DNA from: Ardenticatenaceae bacterium
Lineage (GTDB): Bacteria > Chloroflexota > Anaerolineae > Promineifilales > Promineifilaceae
Reading direction: 5' to 3'
NCBI GenBank assembly: GCA_020634415.1
Contig: JACKBT010000013.1
Coordinates: 51,971 to 115,970, forward strand
DNA: 64,000 nt
In this document: piece by piece, positions 53,086-61,576 of the stretch
How positions within the stretch are numbered: the stretch's first letter is position 1
Layout: each line of letters opens with the position of its first letter
Notes under the pieces: generated by a model
What the model saw: the letters and a program-made list of their open reading frames with translations, nothing else
Databases searched by the model: none
Told to the model about the DNA's origin: nothing
Position numbers and translations under genes: made by a program

Positions 53086-53566
53086 AACGGCCGTGTCACC
53101 TCGGCGGTCACGAATTCATCATCTGTGAATCGCGCACCACCCCCAGCGTCGGTTGGCAGCAGCTTGCCCTCAGCGAACCTACTAAACAAATCGGGCTGCG
53201 TTTTCTGTCACCCTGCGGCTTCAAACAAGGTCCTCGCGTCATGCCCTTGCCCCTCCTATTAACGTCTTCGGCAGTCCTATCCGTATTTAGGAAGCCTTCG
53301 CCCCACCTATGATGATTATCCCCGCAGATTGGGGTGATTGGTGCGCCCAAAATATCTTCGTCACCCAGCACAACATCGAGACTGTTCAGATCAATATCAG
53401 TCAACGCGAGCGATTTACGGGCTTCGTTGGCGAAGTGTGGTTTGAGGCCCATCAGGGGGATGAGTACCACCTCCGCACCTGGCAAGCCCTTAGTACCCTG
53501 GCTACATTTTGTGGTGTTGGTTACAAAACAACCATGGGGGTGGGAGCGGTTGAGCGGCTGAACTAA
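53086..53566 (+). pseudogene. Broken duplicate of the cas6 3' region
   Basis: The sequence matches 50048-50528 (the last 160 codons of cas6) with scattered changes. It begins exactly at AACGGCCGTGTCACCTCGG, that is, at an ACGGCCGT palindrome. Inside, one base is missing near 53255-53275 (frameshift) and a TGG codon is now TAG (53287-53289), so the reading frame is cut in two; the last part (IETVQINISQRERFTGFVGE) is almost unchanged. It has no start. It reflects a partial duplication of cas6 or loss of a second cas6. Confidence 0.92.
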
Positions 53567-53571
53567 GGCGC

Positions 53572-53820
53572 CTGTGTTGATGCGACACTAGCATGTGTTC
53601 TCGGCGCGTTGAATAACGGCCAGTAGCCGCAGAAACGGGATGCGCCGCCCGCAGTTGACGCTGGTAATAGATTCCCACCATTTTCTCTGTGGCCCGCACC
53701 TTTTAACTCATAAGGCTGTTGCGACAAAGGCTTGAGTGCCGGTTGGTCTAGCCCGACATACAGCTCCCGGCGGGAGTGGGCCAGATGCTTCGTCGGCCGG
53801 TCGTCGAGTTCACGCAGCAA
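53572..53820 (-). pseudogene. IS21-family IstA transposase fragment
   Basis: On the minus strand, RRELYVGLDQPALKPLSQQPYE matches the region of IS21 IstA proteins just after the DDE core ('LDRPALKPLPxxPYE'). It continues after a frameshift with LRAAHPVSAATGRYSTRREHM, the IstA C-terminal beta-domain ending. Only this C-terminal piece is present and it is not functional. Confidence 0.7.
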
Positions 53821-54372
53821 CTCACCGAGGATGCCTTATCCATTTGAGTGTATCCAGCGTTCTCCCCTATCGGCGGCCAATCGCGGCTACTTTAGTGATC
53901 GGCATAAGCCGGAACCAGCTATAATTTTGTGCCGTAATCAGTGATCGCCATTCGCCGTGATGGGTGATCGTTTTGGCCCGGATTATGCGTAATTGATTCC
54001 AATCTTTTTGGGTTAATCTTATTTACCAGAAACTTCGTGTAGTAATTAGATATAAACACACACCCAAACTACCACTATGATCCAAACGGCCGTCGTTTGC
54101 CTGGTGTTGGTTTCAATACGATCAGCAGCAGATCGCATGGTGTTTACTACCAGGCCATTCCTACCGTCTCTATTTATTTGCGCCGAAATCAACTTGCATT
54201 ACTGGCAAACTTCTTTCCATGCACATTTTGACTGGATCGCCCCACCCTATGGGACAATGTCCACCTAACAGCCAACGTGGATAAGCTGCATTTAAGTTTC
54301 TGGTGAAAACTGAGCGTATGTTTTCACGTTACGAGATTGACTATGCGAATGGATATTTATGTATGATCCTTC
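53821..54372. other. Gene-free stretch with an IS21-like end
   Basis: No supported gene. Between about 53895 and 53985 are GTGATCGGCATAAGCCGGAA and, further on, AGTGATCGCCATTCGCCGTG, a repeated GTGATCG pattern like the multiple terminal repeats at IS21 ends. The rest (54000-54372) is unremarkable and contains one ACGGCCGT at 54088. Confidence 0.45.
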
Positions 54373-56478
54373 TTAAGAAGTAATCATATAGGAAATTGTG
54401 ATTTCCTTACCGCAGACGGCCGTTGCCATTGGTTCGATCACCTGCTTGTTTAGACGATTTTCCAACCACTCCACCCCATAGGGGCTGGCAACACCAACTG
54501 ACCAGTGCTGCGCTTCATTGCCACTTCCGGGAATTACTTGGAGCAGTTTGGTATCTTTGAGCCAACTATTAAACGTTGCCTTTGTCATCGCCAAACTCAG
54601 TTGGTGTAAAACAGATTGCCAAATTTTCTGTAGATTACTATCGTCTAAAACTCCCTCCTTAGAACCAGTCCAACCTGGCCTAGAAGAGACTCCAGACTCC
54701 GCGTCTGGAAACAGTAGATTATTCACAGTGGTACATACACCCCGCCCTACTGCAAATGGTAACGTATCAGGATGACAACGGCCGTATTGCTGCATCCATA
54801 AGTCATAGGCAGGTGCTTGACGAAAAGACTCCCGTACACTGGGCGGACTTACTAGTAAACAAGCATAACAACGCCACAGCTCCCAACTTAAACTGGCCAA
54901 ATCCAAAAAGTCTGTGGGCGGTGTTAAACCAGCCTGTACACGGGCCACCGTTAAATGAGTTGGGGGCTTACTTAGACCAGGCTGAGATTGAGCATACAAA
55001 TACCAGGCCATAACTTCCGTAATATCCAACCCCCCTGCTCGCATTCGCTGACGCGATGGGCCCCCCTTATCTACATTCATTACATCAAACAACATCTCCA
55101 TATCATTGTCACAGACAACTTGAGTTAATGACCGGAGTGCCTGTTCGTCCTCGGATTTCCAATCGGCATAACAATCAGCCGCCTCCATTAAAGCCTTTAG
55201 GTTTTTCTGGTTTAAGGAATGTGTGAGGGTTTTATAGTATTTATAAGGCCATCTTTTTTTCATCCACCCATTTTCATTTTTTCCTTGACCCGTGATCAAA
55301 TTTTCCTGAAGGCACCTGTCATGATGATCATTTTTTCCTTGAGCCAGGGTCTCTTGCAGGGCATCGTGATGATCATTTTTTCCATCTGCCAGGAAATCGT
55401 GATGATCATTTTTTCTTTGAGGCTCTGGAGTAAAGCCTGCATCGTGGTGATCATTTTTTCTTTCCGCTGTCACCGAACTGGCTGGTGCTGAGACAGCGAT
55501 TGCTTTACGGTATTTTGTCAGGTCTTTAGGTGTGAACGGCTCCAACATCTCAATTTTGTAGCGATAGAGGACATCATTGCTAGACAGCCGCTGCTGTTCT
55601 AACAAAGTCATAAAAGAGCCAAGTGCCTGCTGTGGCACAGCACTTTCTAGTTTGTCGAGCCAATTCACTAATGTTTTGGTTGTGACCCCTAAATTGTCCG
55701 CCAGTTCGGGCCGGGTAAAAGTAACCTCGTTGCGTAATTCGCCAGTCGCTTCATCATAGAAGCAGAGGCTGCGCAAATAGGTAATCAGATAAGCCGCGCC
55801 CGGTTTCAACTGGTTTAGCCATTGGACGCGGAAATACTCCTTCCCATAATAGTCAATGCCTGTTAGATATGTATGTAAGGCTTCGGCTTCTTCTTTGACT
55901 TGGGGATGTTGAGCAACGGCCGTTCCGTAAACACGCCTGACTACATCCAACACCGAAACTGCCTGAAACTGGGCTGGCATATCGGCCAGATAAGGGGCAA
56001 GCTGGGGTGACAAGAGGTCTGTTCGTGGTCGAGTCCGGGCACTTTGGAGAACGGCCGTTACCGTTTCCGCCCGGCGTTGAGGAGCTTCCTGCTGTAACCA
56101 GGTTGCCAGATGATGAGCATCTGCCGGAGTCAGCGGATCATCCAATCGCAAAAAATAGGTTGTGGGCCTGGGTTTGGTTTGCCCCTCCACAACCTGATAG
56201 CGATGTCCCGACGTTGTCTCTTTTTGTGTCAGAAAAAGAGATAGCGGCTCACTGGCCACACTCATTTCAGCTTTGAGTCGGCGAAAATGAACTGTGCTTA
56301 AACGCGCTTCTTGCGCAAAACGTTTGTCATAAACCGAGAAATGATTGGCCTTATCATGCCAATAAGCCAACTGACGGGCGGCTACCACGGCCCAAAATCG
56401 CGACGGTGTGAGATAAGGTCCCCACCGACGTAGAAAGTACTTAGACACCCGCCAGACACGTTCCGTGTACCAATTCAT
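54373..56478 (-). CDS. Replication-initiator-like protein with C-terminal DnaA-N-type domain
   Basis: A 701-residue protein. The N-terminal part (TERVWRVSKYFLRRWGPYLT, FWAVVAARQLAYWHD) and the winged-helix-like VTFTRPELADNLGVTTKTLV, then NWLDKLE, suggest a DNA-binding replication or partition protein. The C-terminal 85 residues (LQKIWQSVLHQLSLAMTKAT, then FNSWLKDTKL ... VEWLENRLNKQVIEPMATAV) follow the fold of DnaA domain I-type modules. Between about residues 340 and 390 the hexapeptide KNDHHD occurs four times, encoded by iteron-like DNA repeats. I do not recognise a named family; plasmid or ICE replication is the best guess. Confidence 0.65.
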   Translation of the reverse strand: MNWYTERVWRVSKYFLRRWGPYLTPSRFWAVVAARQLAYWHDKANHFSVYDKRFAQEARLSTVHFRRLKAEMSVASEPLSLFLTQKETTSGHRYQVVEGQTKPRPTTYFLRLDDPLTPADAHHLATWLQQEAPQRRAETVTAVLQSARTRPRTDLLSPQLAPYLADMPAQFQAVSVLDVVRRVYGTAVAQHPQVKEEAEALHTYLTGIDYYGKEYFRVQWLNQLKPGAAYLITYLRSLCFYDEATGELRNEVTFTRPELADNLGVTTKTLVNWLDKLESAVPQQALGSFMTLLEQQRLSSNDVLYRYKIEMLEPFTPKDLTKYRKAIAVSAPASSVTAERKNDHHDAGFTPEPQRKNDHHDFLADGKNDHHDALQETLAQGKNDHHDRCLQENLITGQGKNENGWMKKRWPYKYYKTLTHSLNQKNLKALMEAADCYADWKSEDEQALRSLTQVVCDNDMEMLFDVMNVDKGGPSRQRMRAGGLDITEVMAWYLYAQSQPGLSKPPTHLTVARVQAGLTPPTDFLDLASLSWELWRCYACLLVSPPSVRESFRQAPAYDLWMQQYGRCHPDTLPFAVGRGVCTTVNNLLFPDAESGVSSRPGWTGSKEGVLDDSNLQKIWQSVLHQLSLAMTKATFNSWLKDTKLLQVIPGSGNEAQHWSVGVASPYGVEWLENRLNKQVIEPMATAVCGKEITISYMITS
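55319..55460. repeat. Four iteron-like repeats inside the initiator-like gene
   Basis: TCATGATGATCATTTTTTC (55319-55337) recurs as TCGTGATGATCATTTTTTC at 55364-55382 and 55397-55415, and as TCGTGGTGATCATTTTTTC at 55442-55460. Spacings between starts are 45, 33 and 45 bases. Each unit contains the palindrome TGATCA plus a T6 tract. Being in frame they encode KNDHHD, but the nucleotide identity including wobble positions suggests a DNA role, such as initiator binding near an origin. Weaker relatives precede at about 55271-55308. Confidence 0.75.
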
Positions 56479-56682
56479 TATATGGCTGTGTATGATACCC
56501 CACGACCTCTATCAGGTTCGATGGCAGCGCCACAATATCTCTCCTAAAATGAAAAATAAAGGGGACAACAAAGAACTGAGGGAAAGAGGCAAAACCAACT
56601 CCCTCAACCCTTGGCCAGACACAAACAACCAAAAGTTGAGAAATTAAGAGTTGTTCCTTACAATAGGAGCCAGTTCTAAGCT

Positions 56683-56752
56683 GTGACGAACATTATCCTC
56701 AGCGTCGTCACCCAACCTGTGAGCCACGCCGCAAACGTGGCTCACGGTTTTT
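56683..56752 (+). terminator. Terminator and structured RNA region between initiator-like and ATPase genes
   Basis: GTGAGCCACG (56719-56728) and CGTGGCTCAC (56736-56745) form a perfect 10-bp stem followed by GGTTTTTT, a plus-strand terminator. Just upstream, GTGACGA (56683-56689) and TCGTCAC (56705-56711) form another stem. Both flanking genes run on the minus strand, so a plus-strand transcript ending here would be an RNA from 56479-56752, antisense to the 5' leader of the initiator-like gene. No promoter or protein is evident in that stretch. Confidence 0.6.
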
Positions 56753-56832
56753 TGTGAGTTTTGTCTGTTGAGCTTTTAAGCTCACTGTTTATTTATTCTT
56801 TCGGTAGCCAATCCTGTTCAGCCGCAAACTTA

Positions 56833-58317
56833 TCAGGATTCAGCGGCGTACCATCGGGCAAAATCACCATCCATTGTTTCTAAATCAACCAAACGTACCC
56901 CCGCTGTTTGCCAGGGCTGCCGTCGTGATTTGGACTGCACCATTTTAGTTGCTTGCTCTTGTAAGTCTGTAAGCCAGGGTGTGGCCGCAAAACAAACATA
57001 ATATACCGTCCACCCATCTTCTCTGGGGACAACCTGTTTGGTTAACTCTAGCAGTTCTTTTAGTTTGTAGAGGGATAAAGGAGCTTCCTGCCAATAACAG
57101 GCCCCAAGAACCAAACTTTTATCATCTCGACTAATACCAACCACATCAATCAGGAAACTACGTTTCCATTCGGCCCCCACTTCCTCTAAGGGTATAGGCA
57201 GCTCATCTTGGGCACTGGCTGAAAGCAGCCACTCTTGACAAAGTTCAGGCCAGGTGTTGTGACGAATAAACTCTGGCAAATCTTCTTCAATTGTGCTCAG
57301 CAACTGTGCCTGATGACCAAGCGCTAATTTAGATTGGTATTGAGACAAGAAACGATAATGGAAACGCAAATAAGCGTCCGTCATATAATAACGGCCGCGC
57401 CGCGAATCTGGATTGGTTTCGGTTACAGGTAGACGCCGAGTAACAAAGCCTGTATCACGCAGCAGACTAAGATAACGTGATGTATGACCTGTAGATAACC
57501 CTGTCCGTTTGCTAATTTCACCATACACTTGTGCGCCTTGAGCAATGGCTCGCATAATGCCCACATAGTTATGGGGATCGTTCATAAAATCTTGTAATAA
57601 TAATTTTGCTTCTTCAAGCATCCAGGTATTGGATGGCTTGAGCAGGTTTTTGAGGTTATCAGAAATCGTCAGGTCTGCGTTAAGCCGTTCCCAATAGGCA
57701 GGCACCCCACCCCAGATGCTGTAGATGGTGACCCGTTCGGCAGCCGTATAGTCAGGGAAGAATTCACGTGTGGTAAAAAAACGGAGTGGCTGCAACTTCA
57801 TTTGCACTGTGGCCCGCCCAAACAAAGGTGCGTCATAAGCCAGCAGATGTTTTTGAATCATCCCCATTTGTGAGCCACATAACGCCAACATAATATTGCT
57901 GTTGCTCAAATGATGATCCCAGGCTTTTTGCAGGATGGGCACGAAATCAGGATTGACATCCATTAGATAGGTGACCTCGTCAATAAAGATGGCAATACGC
58001 CGATTTTGGGCCAAGGCTGCGATACGTTGCAGGGCATATTGCCAATTGGGATACGAGAGATCCGGTGGAATATCAATGCCTGGCGTTTCAAAGGCGGTGA
58101 GGGCCTGGGCAAAAGAAGAGAGCTGATCAAATGCAGCCGTTGCCTCAGCCATCCAATAGAGTCCCTGCCCACGCCCCTTACTTTGCAGCCAGTACGATAA
58201 CAAACGTGTTTTCCCTACACGTCGCCGACCGTAGAGGATAATAAGGGAGGCTTTATTGGACTGCCATATCGTATCTACGGTGGCTAACTCGTCGGTTCGA
58301 CCTACAAATTCAGACAT
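56833..58317 (-). CDS. Archaeal-type AAA ATPase with DUF234-like C-terminus
   Basis: A 494-residue protein: SEFVGRTDELATVDTIWQSN, P-loop YGRRRVGKTRLLSYWLQSKG (about residues 29-48), Walker B RRIAIFIDEVTYLMDVNP and the sensor LALCGSQMGMIQKHLL. A winged helix follows (YGEISKRTGLSTGHTSRYLS, LLRDTGFV), then a C-terminal nuclease-like DUF234 region (SFLIDVVGISRDDKSLVLGA). This family is common in archaea and in accessory bacterial regions; its role is unknown. The upstream inverted repeat at 58331-58361 may be its operator. No ACGGCCGT is present in the gene, which suits recent transfer. Confidence 0.83.
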   Translation of the reverse strand: MSEFVGRTDELATVDTIWQSNKASLIILYGRRRVGKTRLLSYWLQSKGRGQGLYWMAEATAAFDQLSSFAQALTAFETPGIDIPPDLSYPNWQYALQRIAALAQNRRIAIFIDEVTYLMDVNPDFVPILQKAWDHHLSNSNIMLALCGSQMGMIQKHLLAYDAPLFGRATVQMKLQPLRFFTTREFFPDYTAAERVTIYSIWGGVPAYWERLNADLTISDNLKNLLKPSNTWMLEEAKLLLQDFMNDPHNYVGIMRAIAQGAQVYGEISKRTGLSTGHTSRYLSLLRDTGFVTRRLPVTETNPDSRRGRYYMTDAYLRFHYRFLSQYQSKLALGHQAQLLSTIEEDLPEFIRHNTWPELCQEWLLSASAQDELPIPLEEVGAEWKRSFLIDVVGISRDDKSLVLGACYWQEAPLSLYKLKELLELTKQVVPREDGWTVYYVCFAATPWLTDLQEQATKMVQSKSRRQPWQTAGVRLVDLETMDGDFARWYAAES

Positions 58318-58330
58318 AACAATATTCCTG

Positions 58331-58361
58331 CATAACTGAGTTTATCATAATTTCAGTTATG
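58331..58361. promoter_or_regulatory. Inverted repeat CATAACTGA...TCAGTTATG before the ATPase gene
   Basis: Perfect 9-bp arms (58331-58339 and 58353-58361) separated by 13 AT-rich bases lie 14 bases upstream of the ATPase start codon. A dimeric winged-helix protein, perhaps the ATPase itself, could bind here. The remaining gap to 58663 is AT-rich with more ATAATT/AATTAT-like elements and has no gene. Confidence 0.45.
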
Positions 58362-58663
58362 TTAGAACATAAAATGACCTTTGTCAAGTTAAGTTAAAAT
58401 CAAATTCAGGAGGTGAAAGGGGGGAAGCGTGGCAGATCGGCCTTTAGCATAAAATGGATTATGCTAATCTGATTTATGTAATAGGGGTTCTGCTTACCAA
58501 TTACCATAAATTCAATTATCATAAGTCCAATGATGTTATCCTAACCGATCCCCTCTTGCTTGTCAAGCTAATTGTTGTAATAGTACATCACCTATTGTGC
58601 CATTACAACAATACCTCCCGCTATTGCCTCTTCCTGGGCAAATTTTTCGCGTCTACCCTACGG

Positions 58664-60154
58664 TCAGAGGGGCCATCTAACAAAAAAGTATTCCTTTTCA
58701 TGGATGAGTAGACCTTCTTTAGGTTTTAAAAGTTGTAGATTTTCTATCATGTGAGAATCATTCCCCAAGAACTGCGGTGCTAATATCGGAATGTGTGACT
58801 GCTGTATTTGAACTAATATCGTTGTCGTTTTCGGTAGGACAGGCCCATTGCTGAGGATGACGCTGTTGGGCAAGCTGTTGTGAGTATCAAAAAAACACCT
58901 CCAAAGGGCACCTAAACCATGTGCTACAAGATGTACATCTTGTAGAGACAACACACCCAGTAGAACAGCGCGTAGTACTTGCCGTCTATCCCAACCCGTA
59001 TTTTGACAAGAGAAGAATAGGACACCCTCTGGCAATGTCTCAAAACGATTGGCGGGCCATTCTAACCACTCCCGCATCAGCCGATTGGCCGTTAAGCGGT
59101 TGAGAGCCAGATTCAAACTGGCAGCGGCCGTATACTGACCTTTCCGTTCAATCTGCTTGAGCCATTTACGCAGACCGGGTATATCCCCCACCCCATTCTG
59201 ATAGGCTTGGGGCAGCAGGTGGAGAGCTTGTGGCTGGACATTCATCTCCCCAAACCACTGCTGCCAGCGCTGCACCTGTGCCTCGGACGTTTCACCAGGT
59301 ACGGGTGCCAAAGGATTGAAACCACTGGTCAAGGAAGCGCCATCCATATCCACATAGGTCAACTGTTCACCGAGCAGGCGGGTAACGGCCGTTTTTCGTT
59401 TAAGTTTCGGTACCAGATCCCCCGCCCCGTCAAGAACAACCAGCTGAGTAGGTCGCACCGAGATAATTTGGCTCACCTGCTGTACCAGCCAATCGGCTAC
59501 CGCTTGGCGACGGCCGTAAATATTAACCCGCCCCGATACGCCAAGAGCAACACCTCCCTTTGTACGTCCCAAAGGCCAAGACGGGGCAGCTTCATCATTG
59601 ACGATAAGGTGTGCTGGTGGGGACTGCTCCGGCCAGGTCGGGCGGATGGCTAGACCTGGCGGCGGCGGATCGGGCAGCTGCCAGGGGCTGGCGGGTGTAC
59701 CAGCAGTCGGCTTGGGCAAATAACGGCCCTTTTGTTTCTGTCGGCTTAGAGACGCAAAAACCACGCCATCAACAAGATGCGCCAGAAAAGGTTCATGCCA
59801 GGACAACGCACTGACGGCCGTTAAGGGGGCAAGGGTGGGCCGGGTAAACGCTTCTGTGACGGGTTGCAAAGACAGGTGGAAATCGGCGGCCATCTGCTGC
59901 AGCAGACGCTCATAGCTTGGTGGCAGCCCGATATAGAGATAGGATAGGGGATTGCTTGGCTGATGATAGAGGGCTAGCCGACCACAAGCCTGGGAGCGAG
60001 ATAACAAATTGAGGCAGTGGGTTGGCTTAACGGCCGTTTCATACCGCAGCCGCCACCAGACCAAGGCTGCCTCCCACTTTTCTCGTGCGTGCCGGTCGCT
60101 AAAAAGATTAGACCACATATCGTTGGGGAAAGGTGAAGAGAGGCAGCATATCAT
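58664..60154 (-). CDS. VirD4/TraG-like protein lacking the P-loop
   Basis: A 496-residue protein. The part GGVALGVSGRVNIYGRRQAV, then QVSQIISVRPTQLVVLDGAG, then DLVPKLKR and GASLTSGFNPLAPVPGE follows the order seen in VirD4/TraG coupling proteins: a 'vvlDpKGDLv' strand, later 'fNPL'. However, where the Walker A GxxGxGKS should be, the sequence reads NIYGRRQAVADW. The N-terminus has no clear membrane helix. It is probably an inactive or repurposed coupling-protein relative in the same mobile element as the VirB4-like ATPase at 61577. ATG 60154 follows AGAGG. Confidence 0.55.
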   Translation of the reverse strand: MICCLSSPFPNDMWSNLFSDRHAREKWEAALVWWRLRYETAVKPTHCLNLLSRSQACGRLALYHQPSNPLSYLYIGLPPSYERLLQQMAADFHLSLQPVTEAFTRPTLAPLTAVSALSWHEPFLAHLVDGVVFASLSRQKQKGRYLPKPTAGTPASPWQLPDPPPPGLAIRPTWPEQSPPAHLIVNDEAAPSWPLGRTKGGVALGVSGRVNIYGRRQAVADWLVQQVSQIISVRPTQLVVLDGAGDLVPKLKRKTAVTRLLGEQLTYVDMDGASLTSGFNPLAPVPGETSEAQVQRWQQWFGEMNVQPQALHLLPQAYQNGVGDIPGLRKWLKQIERKGQYTAAASLNLALNRLTANRLMREWLEWPANRFETLPEGVLFFSCQNTGWDRRQVLRAVLLGVLSLQDVHLVAHGLGALWRCFFDTHNSLPNSVILSNGPVLPKTTTILVQIQQSHIPILAPQFLGNDSHMIENLQLLKPKEGLLIHEKEYFFVRWPL

Positions 60155-60172
60155 CTGCCTCTTTCATCCCTA

Positions 60173-60691
60173 CTAATCACTGTTCAGACAAGGGAATGTC
60201 AAGCTGTCTATTGGCTCGTACTGAAACTGTCCATTTACCAAACGAACAACATTTCCCAGAGAGGTAACAGAACCTTCGAGACAAGCTGTAATTTCTGTCT
60301 CAAACTTCACAACAACGACGGTCGAATCCGGTTCATAATCTATCCCCATACATCTCACTTCGTGAGTAGGGTCATTTTGTCCGCATTGAAAATGATAGCG
60401 TATGCCCATTTCTGGCGTAGGGAACGTGAGAGGATGGGACGCATCCAGCAGAATGTCACCCGTTTGTGTGGTAAAAGCAAAAAAGAATCGGCCGTCATTG
60501 ACAATGTTATCGGCCATCACGGCCCAAAAGATTGTGACCACATCGCCGACCTGGACAATGGGCTGCTTGGCTGAAACGGTATGTTCAACTAAGTGCCACT
60601 CCGGCTCGGGAGGTGACGGTATCGCCCAGACTTGGGAGACAAGGGTCAACAAAATAAGGGGCGTGATAAGCCATATCAGTCGTTTTTTCAT
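60173..60691 (-). CDS. Secreted protein, paralogue 1
   Basis: A 172-residue protein with a clear signal peptide (MKKRLIWLITPLILLTLVSQ, then VWA-I cleavage). The mature part resembles its neighbour: PEPEWHLVEHTVSAKQPIVQ, then VGDVVTIFWAV, YHFQCGQNDPTHEVRCMGID and VVVKFETEITACLEGSV. Four cysteines are conserved between the two and may form disulphides. ATG 60691 with AAGGAAA is preferred over ATG 60715, which overlaps the previous stop (TAATG). It is probably an exported beta-rich protein of the mobile element; no known family. Confidence 0.75.
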   Translation of the reverse strand: MKKRLIWLITPLILLTLVSQVWAIPSPPEPEWHLVEHTVSAKQPIVQVGDVVTIFWAVMADNIVNDGRFFFAFTTQTGDILLDASHPLTFPTPEMGIRYHFQCGQNDPTHEVRCMGIDYEPDSTVVVVKFETEITACLEGSVTSLGNVVRLVNGQFQYEPIDSLTFPCLNSD

Positions 60692-60714
60692 CTTATTGTT
60701 TCCTTTTAGCAACA

Positions 60715-61227
60715 TTACTCTCCCCCATTACTGCAAGGCAGTTTCAAACTACTGATATGTTCCGAGATGTACTGGCCATCGCGCCAATAGACAGCATAGC
60801 CATCAGAGACAACTTTGCCTTCCAGACAGGCTGTCACTTCTGTCTCAAACTTCAGACCAACAACGGCCGAATCAGCCCCAATACCCGAGCCCGTGCAGCT
60901 AAGCTGATGGGGTGGATAGTGGGGGCCACAGCGGAAGTGATAATCCACGGCCTGTGGCGGAAAGTGGAAAGGTTCCTGGGCATCCATCAAGATTTCACCA
61001 GAGCGGGTGATAAAGGTCAGATAAAAGGTGTCATCATCTACCATGTTTTCCACAGGCACAGCCCACGTAGTGGTGACGACATCACCTACGTGAACCTTCT
61101 TGCTCATGGCCGTGAAGGAATGGGTCAGCAGCTGCCACTCCGGTTCAGGCACTGTTTGGGCCCTAATCTGGGAGATAAAGGTAAGCAGTAAGAGAGGGAA
61201 AGCTAATAAAAAGGTTATTCGTTTCAT
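60715..61227 (-). CDS. Secreted protein, paralogue 2
   Basis: A 170-residue protein with signal peptide MKRITFLLAFPLLLLTFISQ (cleavage near IRA-Q). It shares with the next gene the order PEPEWQLLTHSFTAMSKKVH, then VGDVVTTTWAV, DAQEPFHFPPQAVDYHFRCG, LSCTGSG and VVGLKFETEVTACLEGKV, ending LPCSNGGE. The pair arose by tandem duplication. ATG 61227 follows AAGGAAAA. Function unknown; location beside a VirB4-like ATPase suggests a surface or periplasmic-like component or cargo. Confidence 0.75.
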   Translation of the reverse strand: MKRITFLLAFPLLLLTFISQIRAQTVPEPEWQLLTHSFTAMSKKVHVGDVVTTTWAVPVENMVDDDTFYLTFITRSGEILMDAQEPFHFPPQAVDYHFRCGPHYPPHQLSCTGSGIGADSAVVGLKFETEVTACLEGKVVSDGYAVYWRDGQYISEHISSLKLPCSNGGE

Positions 61228-61282
61228 CTTTGTATTTTCCTTATCGTTCTGGGGAACTCTGGAGAAGTTCCAACGAGTTCTC

Positions 61283-61468
61283 CTAAGTAATTTTTTCCCA
61301 GAAGTCATCGCCATCTTCTGGGTCTACGGGCTGGTCGCTGGCCAGCAGTTTTTGTTCTTGTTCTTGAATGAGTTGTTCAATTAAGACCAGTGACCAACGG
61401 TTGAATTTCACTGACAGGGCAATGTTGTCAGCTTCTTGTTGGCGGAATTGGTCGAGAAGTTTGCTCAT
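61283..61468 (-). CDS. Small acidic protein between VirB4-like and secreted genes
   Basis: A 61-residue protein, MSKLLDQFRQQEADNIALSV start, mostly helical, ending in an acidic tail DQPVDPEDGDDFWEKIT. ATG 61468 follows ACAGGAC. It has no homologue that I recognise. Its place in a same-strand run supports its reality; a chance frame cannot be excluded. Confidence 0.5.
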   Translation of the reverse strand: MSKLLDQFRQQEADNIALSVKFNRWSLVLIEQLIQEQEQKLLASDQPVDPEDGDDFWEKIT

Positions 61469-61482
61469 AAGTTTGTCCTGTG

Positions 61483-61565
61483 GTCTCGTAGTCTGGTGGT
61501 CTGGTAGTCTTGTAGTCGGATGGTCTCTCTTGACTGCCCGGCTATTCGACTACACAACTGTCCTT
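61483..61565. repeat. GTAGTC/GACTAC inverted simple repeats
   Basis: About 80 bases between the VirB4-like gene and the small gene consist of repeated GTAGTCTGG/GTGGTCTGG/GTAGTCTTG units, followed by their inverted form (CGACTACACAAC, CGACTACTCGAC). They can fold into a long imperfect hairpin. It resembles a small dispersed palindromic insertion. Confidence 0.6.
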
Positions 61566-61576
61566 CGACTACTCGA

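Noticed and set aside
54077..54268. 63-codon frame in the gap after the IS21 remnant
   Set aside because: No ribosome site, odd composition, lies in decayed mobile-element DNA.
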